A stretch of 64,000 nucleotides of DNA from Flavimobilis sp052324925 (GTDB taxonomy: Bacteria > Actinomycetota > Actinomycetes > Actinomycetales > Cellulomonadaceae). Positions 43,201 to 50,731 of the stretch are shown here, one piece after another. Below the pieces are notes generated by a model. That model was not told the DNA's origin. It ran no database searches and saw nothing but the letters and a program-made list of their open reading frames with translations. The stretch is from assembly GCA_052324925.1 (NCBI GenBank), contig JBQPRE010000001.1; one strand, written 5' to 3'. Made by a program: the position numbers and the translations under genes. How positions within the stretch are numbered: the first letter of the stretch is position 1; each line of letters begins with the position of its first letter.

Positions 43201-43883
43201 CGCGCGAGCCCCGGAAGGCTCCATGACGCTGCGGTCTTGCGCGCACGGTGCTCGGCAAGGAGCGACTCGACGCGTGCGCGCCGCTGCAGGTAGACGGGGA
43301 CGATGTCGTCCGTGCGGTGCCGCGACTGGGTTCCGTCGCCCAGCACGAGCACGGCCTCGGGTGCCACGTGCGCTCCTGCCCGGGTGAGCGCGTGAGCGTA
43401 TGCGGCGAGCTGGAGGATCGCGGTGACTTTCGCGCGGCGGGCGAGCTTGGTGTCGATGACCACCCAGCCCTCGGGCGATGCGAGGAGGAAGTCGGCGCGT
43501 CCCGAGAACGAGCCGTCGAACATCTCTGCCTGATAGACGGCGTCAGCGCCGCCCGCGAGCGCCGCGAACGAGTCCTCGCGCCGCGCGAGGAGCTCTGACA
43601 CGGTGCGCCCGGGAGTGCCGGGGAGCTCGACGACGCCGCGCCCCGTCACCGGGTCGTGTGCCCCGTGGTCCGCGCGGACCTGCGCGAGGAACCGGCGTTC
43701 GTGTGCCTCGCCCAGAGCCGCGGCGCGCATGAGCATGGCGTCGGGGTCGGTGCGCAGCGGATCCGTGAGGAGCGAGGTGCGCCCCAGCCGACGATCGAGC
43801 AGGTCCAGGAGCGCGAGCTCGCACGTCGCGCCGAGCGTGACGTCGCTTGCGCTGAGAACGAGGGTCTCGTCGAGGATCTGCAT
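40260..43883 (-). CDS. TM0106-like protein: RecB-type nuclease, DEDD exonuclease and SF1 helicase in one chain
   Basis: A 1207-residue protein with three parts. Residues about 1-240 are a RecB-like nuclease (GRADFLL near 127 and VIDTKLA near 146, then QLAAYAH), with a Cys pair (CGTCEVCEQW) near 235. Residues about 325-540 are an RNase H/DnaQ-like exonuclease (FFDFEGDP near 338, YSIKKLEPLY, YNTDDCISTRDL near 512). Residues about 770-1190 are a UPF1-like SF1 helicase (GPPGTGKTYT near 820, VVDEAGQF, GDPQQLPQV, VDRFQGQE, NVAVSRAQ). All key acidic and Lys residues are seen. A role in DNA repair or RNA/DNA degradation is likely; defence is possible but unproven. CACACT lies 12 bp before the ATG. 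Confidence 0.88.
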   Translation of the reverse strand: MQILDETLVLSASDVTLGATCELALLDLLDRRLGRTSLLTDPLRTDPDAMLMRAAALGEAHERRFLAQVRADHGAHDPVTGRGVVELPGTPGRTVSELLARREDSFAALAGGADAVYQAEMFDGSFSGRADFLLASPEGWVVIDTKLARRAKVTAILQLAAYAHALTRAGAHVAPEAVLVLGDGTQSRHRTDDIVPVYLQRRARVESLLAEHRARKTAASWSLPGLARCGTCEVCEQWIAHDRDLLLVAGLRPSQRARLVAAGLTTIDELAASEAPVTGLSAHALETLRAQARLQVRQTPPDGPAPLLPDGRPDVAAEVFDPSVLGQLPPRSAGDLFFDFEGDPLWVGEEPDDWGLEYLWGMVAEPTSDDEAPPFTALWAHDRASEKTTLLTFLELVTARRLQFPTMHVYHYAPYEPAALKRLAGRHGVGEDLLDDLLRAGVFVDLYATVRGAIRISQSSYSIKKLEPLYSPGGREGVTNAADSIAEYAEACALRDAGHLEAYARRLEAIAEYNTDDCISTRDLRLWLDERAAEHGVVPSGGAVTATDGAEPPEVSPEARHLAEVEDALLRTAGEDPAHRPPDAQALAMLAAALKYHRREVRPAWWEHFDRLLTPIDEWTSRAVVRPGSYDGVPAVMPEPWVPPEGTKRTSTRQVVLRAELEPGSDVRPGASMWAVYPPGVDDSFGTAGDGTLTWHSKVTVDDVETHGTISTLTVTERTKSGVSGWAAAPLALVPVVIDLGKQPAAAILRLADRVVAGLGDAVGTPALPRLAMLDLLRRIPPRLRADAHFPTAAEREADLIGALTRTVLALDDSYLAVQGPPGTGKTYTGSRVIAKLVAAGWTIAVVAQSHAVVENMLAGIVAAGVDRADVGKKNAQGDTDDHPWTRLTDSASGSIEAFLADHAGRGCVVGGTTWTFCAPKNAPADGYDLLVVDEAGQFALANTLAVAGAARNVMLLGDPQQLPQVTQGTHPEPVDTSALGWLMNGHATLPEHLGFFLAESWRMHPALCEPVSRLSYERRLHSRPGVPEHRSLVGTHPGITVVEIDHAGRTTASPEEAAAVVDVVRSVVGATWIPGKDQPGRLATDADVIVVAAYNAHVQLVRDALDTAGFAGTRVGTVDRFQGQEAPVAIVSFATSSADDAARGMTFLLDRHRVNVAVSRAQHHAVIVRSTRLTEHLPTSPAALADLGAFIGLTAPIAPAASPRPS

Positions 43884-43959
43884 GCGAGGAGTGTGCCAGG
43901 GACCACCGACACTCTGCGTGCGGCCGCGGCGTCGGGCCGCGTCCGCCCGCTGCTCAGGG

Positions 43960-44418
43960 CTAGCCTCGGTGCGCCATGCCCGTCGCTTCGTCGACCGCGA
44001 CCGAGGTGTGCTCGTGCACGATCCGCCACACGTCGCGGTCGTCGCGCCGCACGATCCATGAGAGCCGGTTCGTCATGCCGTAGCGCTCGGAGCCGTCGGG
44101 CTCGACGACGGCGTAGCGGACGAGGGCATGGGCTGCGGCGTGCACGCCGTCGCCGATGACGACGAGGTCGGTGACGTCGGCGACGTTCGTGTCGGACTCG
44201 GCGACGCCGCCGAACCACTGGGTGACCTGGGCGCGCCAGGAGTCGAGGCCGATGATCGGCTGTTCGGCGAACGTGTCGAAGATCGTGACGTCACGGTCGT
44301 AGAGCGCGCAGAAGGCGTCGAGGTCGCGCGCCCTGGCCCGTTCGCCATAGGCGCGGGCGATCCGGTCGACGGCGTCGTCCGCGAGCGCGTCGACGATGAG
44401 GAGGTCGTGCGTGGTCAT
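43960..44418 (-). CDS. SnoaL/NTF2-like protein
   Basis: A 152-residue single-domain protein of the cone-shaped NTF2-like fold (YybH/SgcJ group). Seen: RIARAYGERARARDLDAFC, FDTFAEQPIIGLDSW and the C-terminal VWRIVHEHTSVAVDEATG. Members are cyclases, dehydratases or ligand-binding proteins; no substrate can be proposed. ATG at 44418 has GAAGGGA 5 nt upstream; the longer reading from 44457 lacks support. It is monocistronic and divergent from the lipoprotein gene. Confidence 0.82.
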   Translation of the reverse strand: MTTHDLLIVDALADDAVDRIARAYGERARARDLDAFCALYDRDVTIFDTFAEQPIIGLDSWRAQVTQWFGGVAESDTNVADVTDLVVIGDGVHAAAHALVRYAVVEPDGSERYGMTNRLSWIVRRDDRDVWRIVHEHTSVAVDEATGMAHRG

Positions 44419-44499
44419 GGGAGTCCCTTCGCTGCGATCGTGTGACCACAGTGGCACGTCGTCGCCTCGGGCGACAGGGGCTGAGGACGGTCGTGTGGG

Positions 44500-44523
44500 C
44501 TGTCCACAGCGGGGTTGTCCACA
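44500..44523 (+). promoter_or_regulatory. Pair of DnaA-box-like sequences
   Basis: CTGTCCACA (44500-44508) and TTGTCCACA (44515-44523) are direct repeats 15 bp apart. The second is identical to the DnaA box consensus used by GC-rich actinobacteria. A degenerate inverted box, TGTGGGCTG, precedes them (44494-44502). There is no origin gene context (no dnaA, dnaN or rpmH), so a titration or regulatory site is more likely than oriC. Confidence 0.5.
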
Positions 44524-44573
44524 GATGTCGTGGCGCGGGTGCGCCCGGGTGCCCCCCGTGGCTGGATGGCGGC

Positions 44574-44906
44574 ATGCAGATGAACCTTCACGAGACGTGT
44601 GTTCCTTCCCGTGCGTCCGGTGCCCGTCCGCTCCGTCGGCACGCTGTCGCGTGCGTCATGGCACTGTCCGCGTGCGCGGGGGTGCTCGTGCTCGCCGGGT
44701 GCGGGGACGAGCGGCCCGAGCCGTCGCCGAGCCTTGTTGTGCCGTCGTCCGTCGCGCCGTCGAAGGCGTCGCGGGACGGCGGTGACGGTCACGCTGAGAG
44801 CGGGGACGAGGACGAAGACAAGGATGACGGGGCGGGCGAGGAGGTCGCGGGCGAGGGTGGCCCGTTCGAGGGGCTGGTGCGCGGTCGGGGGCCGCGGGGG
44901 GCATGA
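44574..44906 (+). CDS. Small putative lipoprotein with acidic tail
   Basis: A 110-residue protein. A basic n-region and hydrophobic helix end in the lipobox VLAGC, with the lipidated Cys near residue 43. The mature part is short, Ser/Pro-rich, then strongly acidic (DGGDGHAESGDEDEDKDDG). No domain is recognised. CTGGAT lies exactly 12 bp before the ATG, so initiation may be leaderless. The composition suggests a disordered surface peptide; the function is unknown. It could also be a spurious call, but the lipobox supports it. Confidence 0.6.
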   Translation: MQMNLHETCVPSRASGARPLRRHAVACVMALSACAGVLVLAGCGDERPEPSPSLVVPSSVAPSKASRDGGDGHAESGDEDEDKDDGAGEEVAGEGGPFEGLVRGRGPRGA

Positions 44907-44943
44907 CGCTCGACGTGCCCGGGGTGGGGCGGCGGCGCGGGTG

Positions 44944-44962
44944 TATAGTTGTAGATACAACT
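44944..44962 (+). promoter_or_regulatory. Promoter and palindromic operator of the esterase gene
   Basis: The -10-like TATAGT (44944-44949) overlaps AGTTGTA-GA-TACAACT (44947-44962), a perfect 7-bp inverted repeat that is strikingly AT-rich for this genome. The position predicts repression. MarR-type regulators use sites of this shape, but no such gene is adjacent. Confidence 0.6.
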
Positions 44963-44976
44963 GACGAAGGAGCCTC

Positions 44977-45609
44977 ATGCGCCTCACGACTGCCGTCCGC
45001 ACCACGAGCGGCCCCCACTCACGACCGGCGTCACCCGGCGCCCCGGTCCTGCTGCTCCTCCATGGGTACGGCTCGCACGAACGCGACCTCGCCGGCCTCG
45101 CCCCGCACCTCCCCGCGGGGCACGAGGTCGTCTCCGTGCAGGCACCTCTCCAGATCGGTCCCACTGCGTACGCCTGGTTCCCTCTCGCGGAGCCCGGCCT
45201 GCCCGACCCCGCGACTGTCACCCAGGCGACCGAGGCACTTCTCGCCTGGATCGACGCCGAGCTCCCGGGACGCACCGTCGTCCCCGTCGGCTTCTCCCAG
45301 GGCGGCCTCATGGTTACCCAGCTGATGCGCCACCGGCCCGGCGCCTTCCCGGCCGGTGTCGTCCTCGCTGGGTTCACGCTCGCAGCCGAGCTGCCCGGCG
45401 ACGGCGCTCTCGCGACGACGCCCGTGCTCTACGCGCGCGGCGACGCTGACGCCATCATCACGTCGGCGACCGTCGAGCGCACCACCGCGTGGCTCCGCGC
45501 GCACGTCAACGTCACCGAACATCTCTATGAGGGCCTCGGTCACGGCGTCAGTCCCGAGATGCTGGCCGACGTCACGTCGTTTCTCGTGCGGGTCGCCCCG
45601 GCCGCCTGA
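44977..45609 (+). CDS. Alpha/beta hydrolase of the carboxylesterase/phospholipase (MhqD-like) family
   Basis: A 210-residue serine hydrolase. The oxyanion region is LLLHGYGSHERDL; the nucleophile is S107 in GFSQGG; the acid lies in ARGDADAI; and the His is in GLGHGVS. The length and lack of a signal peptide fit the small cytosolic esterases related to B. subtilis MhqD, which is induced by quinones through a MarR-type repressor. GAAGGAG lies 4 nt before the ATG. An AT-rich palindrome overlaps its promoter. The natural substrate is unknown. Confidence 0.88.
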   Translation: MRLTTAVRTTSGPHSRPASPGAPVLLLLHGYGSHERDLAGLAPHLPAGHEVVSVQAPLQIGPTAYAWFPLAEPGLPDPATVTQATEALLAWIDAELPGRTVVPVGFSQGGLMVTQLMRHRPGAFPAGVVLAGFTLAAELPGDGALATTPVLYARGDADAIITSATVERTTAWLRAHVNVTEHLYEGLGHGVSPEMLADVTSFLVRVAPAA

Positions 45610-45657
45610 GCATGAGGTGCGTGCACGCGTCGGCACGGACGGTGGGACAATGGTCGG

Positions 45658-48600
45658 ATGCTCACCCGCGCACACGTCTCGAGATTCGTCGGGCGCACCG
45701 TCTATTCGCGCGGTGAGCAGGTGCTCGAGGCAGAGCGTGTCGTGTCCGTCGCGCGAAACGGCTCGAAGGTCGTCGGCCACGTCACCGGGAGCCGTCACGA
45801 GAACTACGTCGTCACCGTGACGCTCAGCTCCGCGGACGGCGAGGCGCGCCCCACGCTGGGGCGCTGCACGTGCCCCGTCCGGCTCAGCTGCAAGCACGTC
45901 GCCGCGACGCTCCTCGCGCTCGTCGAGCGTGAGCAGAACGCAGCTGGCGTGCCGCAGCCCACCCCGGCTGCAGCCACGCGCCCGGCACCCCGGCGCGCGA
46001 CCGACTACGCCCGGACCCCGGAGTGGCAGCGCACGTTCGAGGGCATGCTCGCCGACGCGGGGATCGACGCGATGCCCATGGGGGAGGAGCCCGTGGTCGC
46101 TCCCGAGGTCTCCGCCGAGGTCGCGCTCATGGTCGAGGTCATCGCCTCACCGCGCCGCGACGACCGCGCGGCCGAGTCCGTCACCCTGCGTCCCCTCGTC
46201 CGCGGCCGAACGGGCGCGTGGGTGCGCCAAGGAGTGTCGTGGGCCGACTTCCGCCACGGCTTCCCACCCGTCGCGCTGCCGACACCGCAGCTCGCCGCGC
46301 TGCGCGCGCTCGGAGCGCTCGGCGAGACTGACGCCCGGCACTCGTCGGCGATGGGCGTCTACCTCGACTCCCTTCCAGGCCCCGCACTGTGGGCCGCGTT
46401 GCGCGACGCGTACATCCTTGGCGTCCCGTTCGTCCACCCCGACCGCACGGCCGTCCCGTTCGACGACCAGCCGGCTCTCGTCGTCCTCCACCTGGCGCGT
46501 GCGCGGGGCGGCTCGCTGCGTGTGCGCGTGACGCTCGAGCCCGAGGGCGGCTGGGGAGCACACACGCACCACCTGCCGCTCGGCATGCCCGCGGGCGGAG
46601 TCCTCGCCCGGACGGGTGAGGAACGGCCGGCGCGCGACGACTCGCTGCGCCTCGCCGGGTTCACGCGCGCGCTCGACGCAACCGTGCGTGACCTGCTCAA
46701 CCGGCCCGAGCCGCTTGTCGTCCCGTCCGCGGACGTCCCCCTCTTCCTCGGTCGGGTGCTCCCGGGCTTGCGCGGCCGCGTCGACGAGGTGCGCGCGGCG
46801 GGCGTCGACCTGCCCGAGGCCCCGGCGCCGACGCTCGTGTGCGACGTCGAGCATCGCGGCGGCCACGAGGTCGTGATGCGTTGGGAGTGGCGCTATCTCG
46901 CGCCCGGACTCGCGTCCGAAGGCCCTGCAGTTCCCGCGTTGACGGTCCCGCTCGGCACTCCGTCGCGTAGCCCGCTGCGCGACCGAGAGGCCGAGCGTGA
47001 CGTCCTCGCGCGTGTCCGACCGCACGTCGCAGCGCTCGATGCAGCGCTGCGGGCGCACGACGCTGCGGGCGGGGACCTCGCGCGCGATCCTGAGGCGGGC
47101 CCGGTGGGCGCGCGCGTCGTCCGGGGTATCGAGGCCGCTCGCCTCCTCACCGCCGAGGTGCCCCGCATGCGGGAGCTCGCCGACGAGATCGACGGCTTCC
47201 TCGTCGACGAGCACGGCCAGACGATCACCTACCACCTCGAGGACGACGTCCGTGTCGCGCTTGCGACGACGGCGCGCGACGGCGAGCGCGACTGGTTCGA
47301 CCTGGCTGTCACGGTCGAGGTCGGTGGGCGCAGCGTCCCGTACGAGCAGGTCTTCCGTGCGATTGCGGCGGGTGACGAGTTCCTGCTGCTCGACGACGGC
47401 ACGTACTTCTCCCTGGATGATCCGCGCTTCGAGCGGCTGCGTGAGCTCATCACCGAGGCGCGGGCCATGCAAGACACGCGTGGCGGTGGGCTGCGCGTCT
47501 CGCGCTACCAGGCGGGCCTGTTCGACGATCTCGAGGGCCTTGACGTCGACGGCGTCCAGGCGACCGCGTGGCGGGCCTCGCTCGCCGCGCTCGCGGACGG
47601 TGCGCGGCCCGAGCCCGTCGGGCCTCCGCCGGGGTTGCGGGCCGAGCTGCGTCCGTATCAGCAGGACGGCGTCGACTGGTTGTGCTTCCTTGCGGAGCAC
47701 GGCCTCGGCGGCGTGCTTGCTGACGACATGGGCCTGGGCAAGACGGTCCAGGCGCTCGCGTTCGCTTTGCACCAGCTGCGGGAGCGTGCGGCCGACGGCG
47801 AGCGGCCGGCGCCCATTCTCGTGGTCGCCCCCACGTCGGTCGTCGGCAACTGGGCTGCTGAGATTGCGCGGTTCACGGACCTGCGGAGCGCGGTGGTCGC
47901 GCGCACGACGTCGGGTCGGGGTACGCCGCTGGCCGACGAGATCCGCGGGGCTGAGATCGTCGTGACGTCCTATGCGGTGCTGCGCCTGGACACCGAGGCG
48001 TTCGGTGCGCACACGTGGTCGGCGCTCGTCCTTGACGAGGCGCAGTTCGTCAAGAACCACAAGTCGGTCGGGTACCGGGCGGTGCGTGAGATCGATGCTC
48101 CGACGAAGATTGCGCTCACGGGCACACCGCTCGAGAACAACCTCATGGAGCTGTGGTCGATCCTCTCGATCGTGTGCCCGGGTCTGCTCGGGCACCCGGG
48201 ACGTTTCGCCGAGTTCTATCAGAAGCCCATCGAGCGTGACAGCGACACGGAGCGGCTCGCGCTGCTGCGGCGTCGAGTGGCGCCGTTCATGGTCCGCCGG
48301 ACCAAGGAGTCGGTTGCGGCCGATCTCCCGGACAAGGTCGAGCAGGTGCTCGAGGTAGAGCTCGTGCCGCGGCACCGGGCTGTCTATGACCGGCTGCTCG
48401 CGCGCGAGCGCGCCCGCGTCCTCGGGCTCGTCGAGAACCTCGACGGGCACCGCTTCGAGGTTCTGCGTTCGCTCACGGTTCTGCGTCAGGCGGCGCTTGA
48501 CGTCTCGCTCGTGGGGGCCGACGAGCCGGGTGCGGGTGCGCCTCCGGGCGGGGTCTCACGGCCCGTCCCGTCGTCGAAGCTCGAGGTGCTCTTCGAGATG

Positions 48601-49074
48601 CTCGAGGACATCCTTGCTGAGGGACACTCGGTGCTGATCTTCAGCCAGTTCACGCAGTTCCTCGGGAAGGTGCGTACGGGGCTCGAGTCGCTGGGGGTCG
48701 CGCACTCCTATCTCGATGGCCGCACGCGCAGGCGTCAGGAGCAGATCGACGCGTTCACGTCGGGTCAGACGCAGGTCTTCCTCATCTCGCTCAAGGCCGG
48801 CGGATTTGGTCTCAACCTCACGGCGGCGGACTACTGCATCTTGCTCGACCCCTGGTGGAACCCCGCGGCGGAGGCGCAGGCGGTCGACCGCGCGCACCGC
48901 ATCGGGCAGACGAAGCAGGTCATGGTCTACCGCATGGTGGCCTCCGACACGATCGAGGAGAAGGTCATGCGACTCAAGGAGGGCAAGTCTGCGCTGTTCT
49001 CCTCGGTCCTTGACGGTGGTGCCGCGGGTGGTGCGGGGCTGAGCGCAGCCGACGTCCGCGAGCTGCTCGGGTAG
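45658..49074 (+). CDS. SWIM zinc-finger SNF2-family ATPase (HepA/RapA-like)
   Basis: A 1138-residue protein. An N-terminal SWIM finger has C70, C72, C78 and H80 (CTCPVRLSCKH). A long central region (about 100-640) of unknown fold follows. The C-terminal SNF2 motor has DDMGLGKT (from about 690), LDEAQFVKNHKS (792-803), TGTPLENNLMELWS, VLIFSQFTQFL, LKAGGFGLNLT and DRAHRIGQ. These ATPases translocate on double-stranded DNA and remodel protein-DNA complexes; the bacterial role of the SWIM type is poorly known. GACAAT lies exactly 12 bp before the ATG (leaderless pattern). A terminator follows. Confidence 0.93.
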   Translation: MLTRAHVSRFVGRTVYSRGEQVLEAERVVSVARNGSKVVGHVTGSRHENYVVTVTLSSADGEARPTLGRCTCPVRLSCKHVAATLLALVEREQNAAGVPQPTPAAATRPAPRRATDYARTPEWQRTFEGMLADAGIDAMPMGEEPVVAPEVSAEVALMVEVIASPRRDDRAAESVTLRPLVRGRTGAWVRQGVSWADFRHGFPPVALPTPQLAALRALGALGETDARHSSAMGVYLDSLPGPALWAALRDAYILGVPFVHPDRTAVPFDDQPALVVLHLARARGGSLRVRVTLEPEGGWGAHTHHLPLGMPAGGVLARTGEERPARDDSLRLAGFTRALDATVRDLLNRPEPLVVPSADVPLFLGRVLPGLRGRVDEVRAAGVDLPEAPAPTLVCDVEHRGGHEVVMRWEWRYLAPGLASEGPAVPALTVPLGTPSRSPLRDREAERDVLARVRPHVAALDAALRAHDAAGGDLARDPEAGPVGARVVRGIEAARLLTAEVPRMRELADEIDGFLVDEHGQTITYHLEDDVRVALATTARDGERDWFDLAVTVEVGGRSVPYEQVFRAIAAGDEFLLLDDGTYFSLDDPRFERLRELITEARAMQDTRGGGLRVSRYQAGLFDDLEGLDVDGVQATAWRASLAALADGARPEPVGPPPGLRAELRPYQQDGVDWLCFLAEHGLGGVLADDMGLGKTVQALAFALHQLRERAADGERPAPILVVAPTSVVGNWAAEIARFTDLRSAVVARTTSGRGTPLADEIRGAEIVVTSYAVLRLDTEAFGAHTWSALVLDEAQFVKNHKSVGYRAVREIDAPTKIALTGTPLENNLMELWSILSIVCPGLLGHPGRFAEFYQKPIERDSDTERLALLRRRVAPFMVRRTKESVAADLPDKVEQVLEVELVPRHRAVYDRLLARERARVLGLVENLDGHRFEVLRSLTVLRQAALDVSLVGADEPGAGAPPGGVSRPVPSSKLEVLFEMLEDILAEGHSVLIFSQFTQFLGKVRTGLESLGVAHSYLDGRTRRRQEQIDAFTSGQTQVFLISLKAGGFGLNLTAADYCILLDPWWNPAAEAQAVDRAHRIGQTKQVMVYRMVASDTIEEKVMRLKEGKSALFSSVLDGGAAGGAGLSAADVRELLG

Positions 49075-49104
49075 CGAGGTCGCGGCCTCGGGTGTGGGCG
49101 TCGG

Positions 49105-49134
49105 ACGCCGTCGGTCCTCGTGGGCCGGCGGCGT
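49105..49134 (+). terminator. Hairpin after the SNF2 gene
   Basis: ACGCCGTCGGTCC (49105-49117) pairs with GGCCGGCGGCGT (49123-49134), with one bulged base and one G-U pair. It begins about 30 nt after the stop. Confidence 0.6.
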
Positions 49135-49255
49135 TCGTCGTTCCTCAGTGGCGTCGGCGGCCGGGCGGGCCGAAGGACCTGCAGGAATGTCGGTGGCTCG
49201 TGCGACTTTCGACGAGTCGCACGAGCGGCACCTCAGGGAAGCAAAGGGGATTGGC

Positions 49256-50623
49256 ATGAATCACAGGGGAAGTCAGTGGCGCCGCGCGGTGCTCGCGGTT
49301 GTCGTGGCGTTCGGCGTATCGCTGGGAGGGGTCGGTGTCGCAGTCGCGGCGCCGGACGCGCCCTCGGTCGGCGCCGTCGCAGGGGCCGCCAGGGCGAAGG
49401 TGCGGATCTCGACGCAGCCTCGCTCGGTGACGGCTGTGGCCGGACGCACGGCGACGTTCCGCGTCAAAGCCAAGGGATCGAGGCTCGCCTACAGGTGGCA
49501 GTCGAAGGCTCCTGGGGCGCGGTCGTGGAAGACCGTGAAGAAGGCGACGCGGAGCACGCTCAAGGTCAAGGCCCGCGCGTCGGCCGACGGCACCCGCTAC
49601 CGCGTCGTCGTCACTCGGGGTCGCAGCAAGGCGACGTCGAGGACGGTGAAGCTCACGGTGGTCAGCCGGCCGCGGATCACGGCGCAGCCGGGGAACGCCA
49701 CTGCCGCGCAGGGCGTGAAGGCGACGTTCCGAGTGGTGGCAAGCGGGCGCAACCTGACGTACTCGTGGCAGAGGCGGGCCGTGGGTGCGTCCGCGTGGAC
49801 GGTGGTCGGGCAGTCTCGGGTCCTCGCTGTGACGGCGGCGACCTCCCTGCACGGTGCGTCGTACCGGGTCGTCGTGAAGAACGCTGCGGGGAGTGTCGTC
49901 TCGCGCACCGTGAGGCTTGCGGTTCCGGCCGCACCTCGCATCACCACCCAGCCCCGCTCGGTGCAGGTGACGGCGGGTGCGCGTGTCTCGCTCACGGTCG
50001 GTGCGACGGGTTCTGACCTCCGGTTCCGGTGGCAGCACCGGGCCGACGACGAGCAGCCGTGGGCGGACGTCCCCGGCGCGACGAGCGCGACCTATGCGTT
50101 CGTCGCGCGCACCGCGAGGAACGGTGAGGAGTTCCGTGCGGTGGTGACCAACGGGTTGGGCTCGGCCGTGTCGTCGGCGGCGGACGTCTTCGTCGACTCG
50201 ACGTATGCCGATCCCGCGGCTCCCGCAGCGCCCGTGTTCCTCGACGAGTGGGGAGTCCTCACTGTGGGAGCGAGCCGTGTCGGTACGGACGAGGTCCTTG
50301 AGGAGAACATGTTCAACGACGTTCCTCCGGCAGGGTGGGACTACGTCCTCGTGGACGTCTTCGGGTGCTTCTACGGCTCTGGCTCGTCTGTGACGTGGGT
50401 GGACCTCGACGTCGAGTTCATCGGCTCGGATGGCCGGACGTACGACGACGGCTACAACCTGATCCCCAACGACATCGACGGCGCGGGAACGGTCTACACG
50501 AACGGGTGCACCACTTTCACGGCGGGGGCGCTCGTGCCGTCGAACGTCATCTCCGGTGGGATCTGGGTCGTCACTGACTCGGTGCACTACCCGACCACGA
50601 CGGGCTTCATCAGAGCCTTCTGA
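49256..50623 (+). CDS. Secreted protein with three Ig-like domains and a C-terminal beta domain
   Basis: A 455-residue protein. A signal peptide (about 1-31, cleavage near AVAAPDA) precedes three Ig-like domains of about 90 residues, each opening with an xITxQPrs-type strand (ISTQPRSVTA, ITAQPGNATA, ITTQPRSVQV) and holding a conserved YxWQ or FRWQ core. The C-terminal 130 residues are a separate beta domain resembling DUF4352 or telokin-like folds, with two Cys that may pair. No wall anchor was found, so it is probably released or bound non-covalently. AAAGGGGA precedes the ATG by 5 nt. It is monocistronic and of unknown function. Confidence 0.8.
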   Translation: MNHRGSQWRRAVLAVVVAFGVSLGGVGVAVAAPDAPSVGAVAGAARAKVRISTQPRSVTAVAGRTATFRVKAKGSRLAYRWQSKAPGARSWKTVKKATRSTLKVKARASADGTRYRVVVTRGRSKATSRTVKLTVVSRPRITAQPGNATAAQGVKATFRVVASGRNLTYSWQRRAVGASAWTVVGQSRVLAVTAATSLHGASYRVVVKNAAGSVVSRTVRLAVPAAPRITTQPRSVQVTAGARVSLTVGATGSDLRFRWQHRADDEQPWADVPGATSATYAFVARTARNGEEFRAVVTNGLGSAVSSAADVFVDSTYADPAAPAAPVFLDEWGVLTVGASRVGTDEVLEENMFNDVPPAGWDYVLVDVFGCFYGSGSSVTWVDLDVEFIGSDGRTYDDGYNLIPNDIDGAGTVYTNGCTTFTAGALVPSNVISGGIWVVTDSVHYPTTTGFIRAF

Positions 50624-50719
50624 TCGCGGTCTGCGCGTGCGGCGGGGCCGGGCAGCGATGCTCCGTCCCCGCCGCACACGTCTCGGCGCCTGGCGGTGCC
50701 TCCCGGCAGACCGGTGGCC

Positions 50720-50725
50720 TAGCCT
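50720..50725 (+). promoter_or_regulatory. Leaderless promoter of the MYG1-like gene
   Basis: TAGCCT lies 12 bp before the GTG at 50732, with no SD between. Confidence 0.6.
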
Positions 50726-50731
50726 GGACCG

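Noticed and set aside
44494..44523. Chromosomal replication origin
   Set aside because: Only two or three boxes, no AT-rich unwinding region and no dnaA, dnaN or rpmH nearby.
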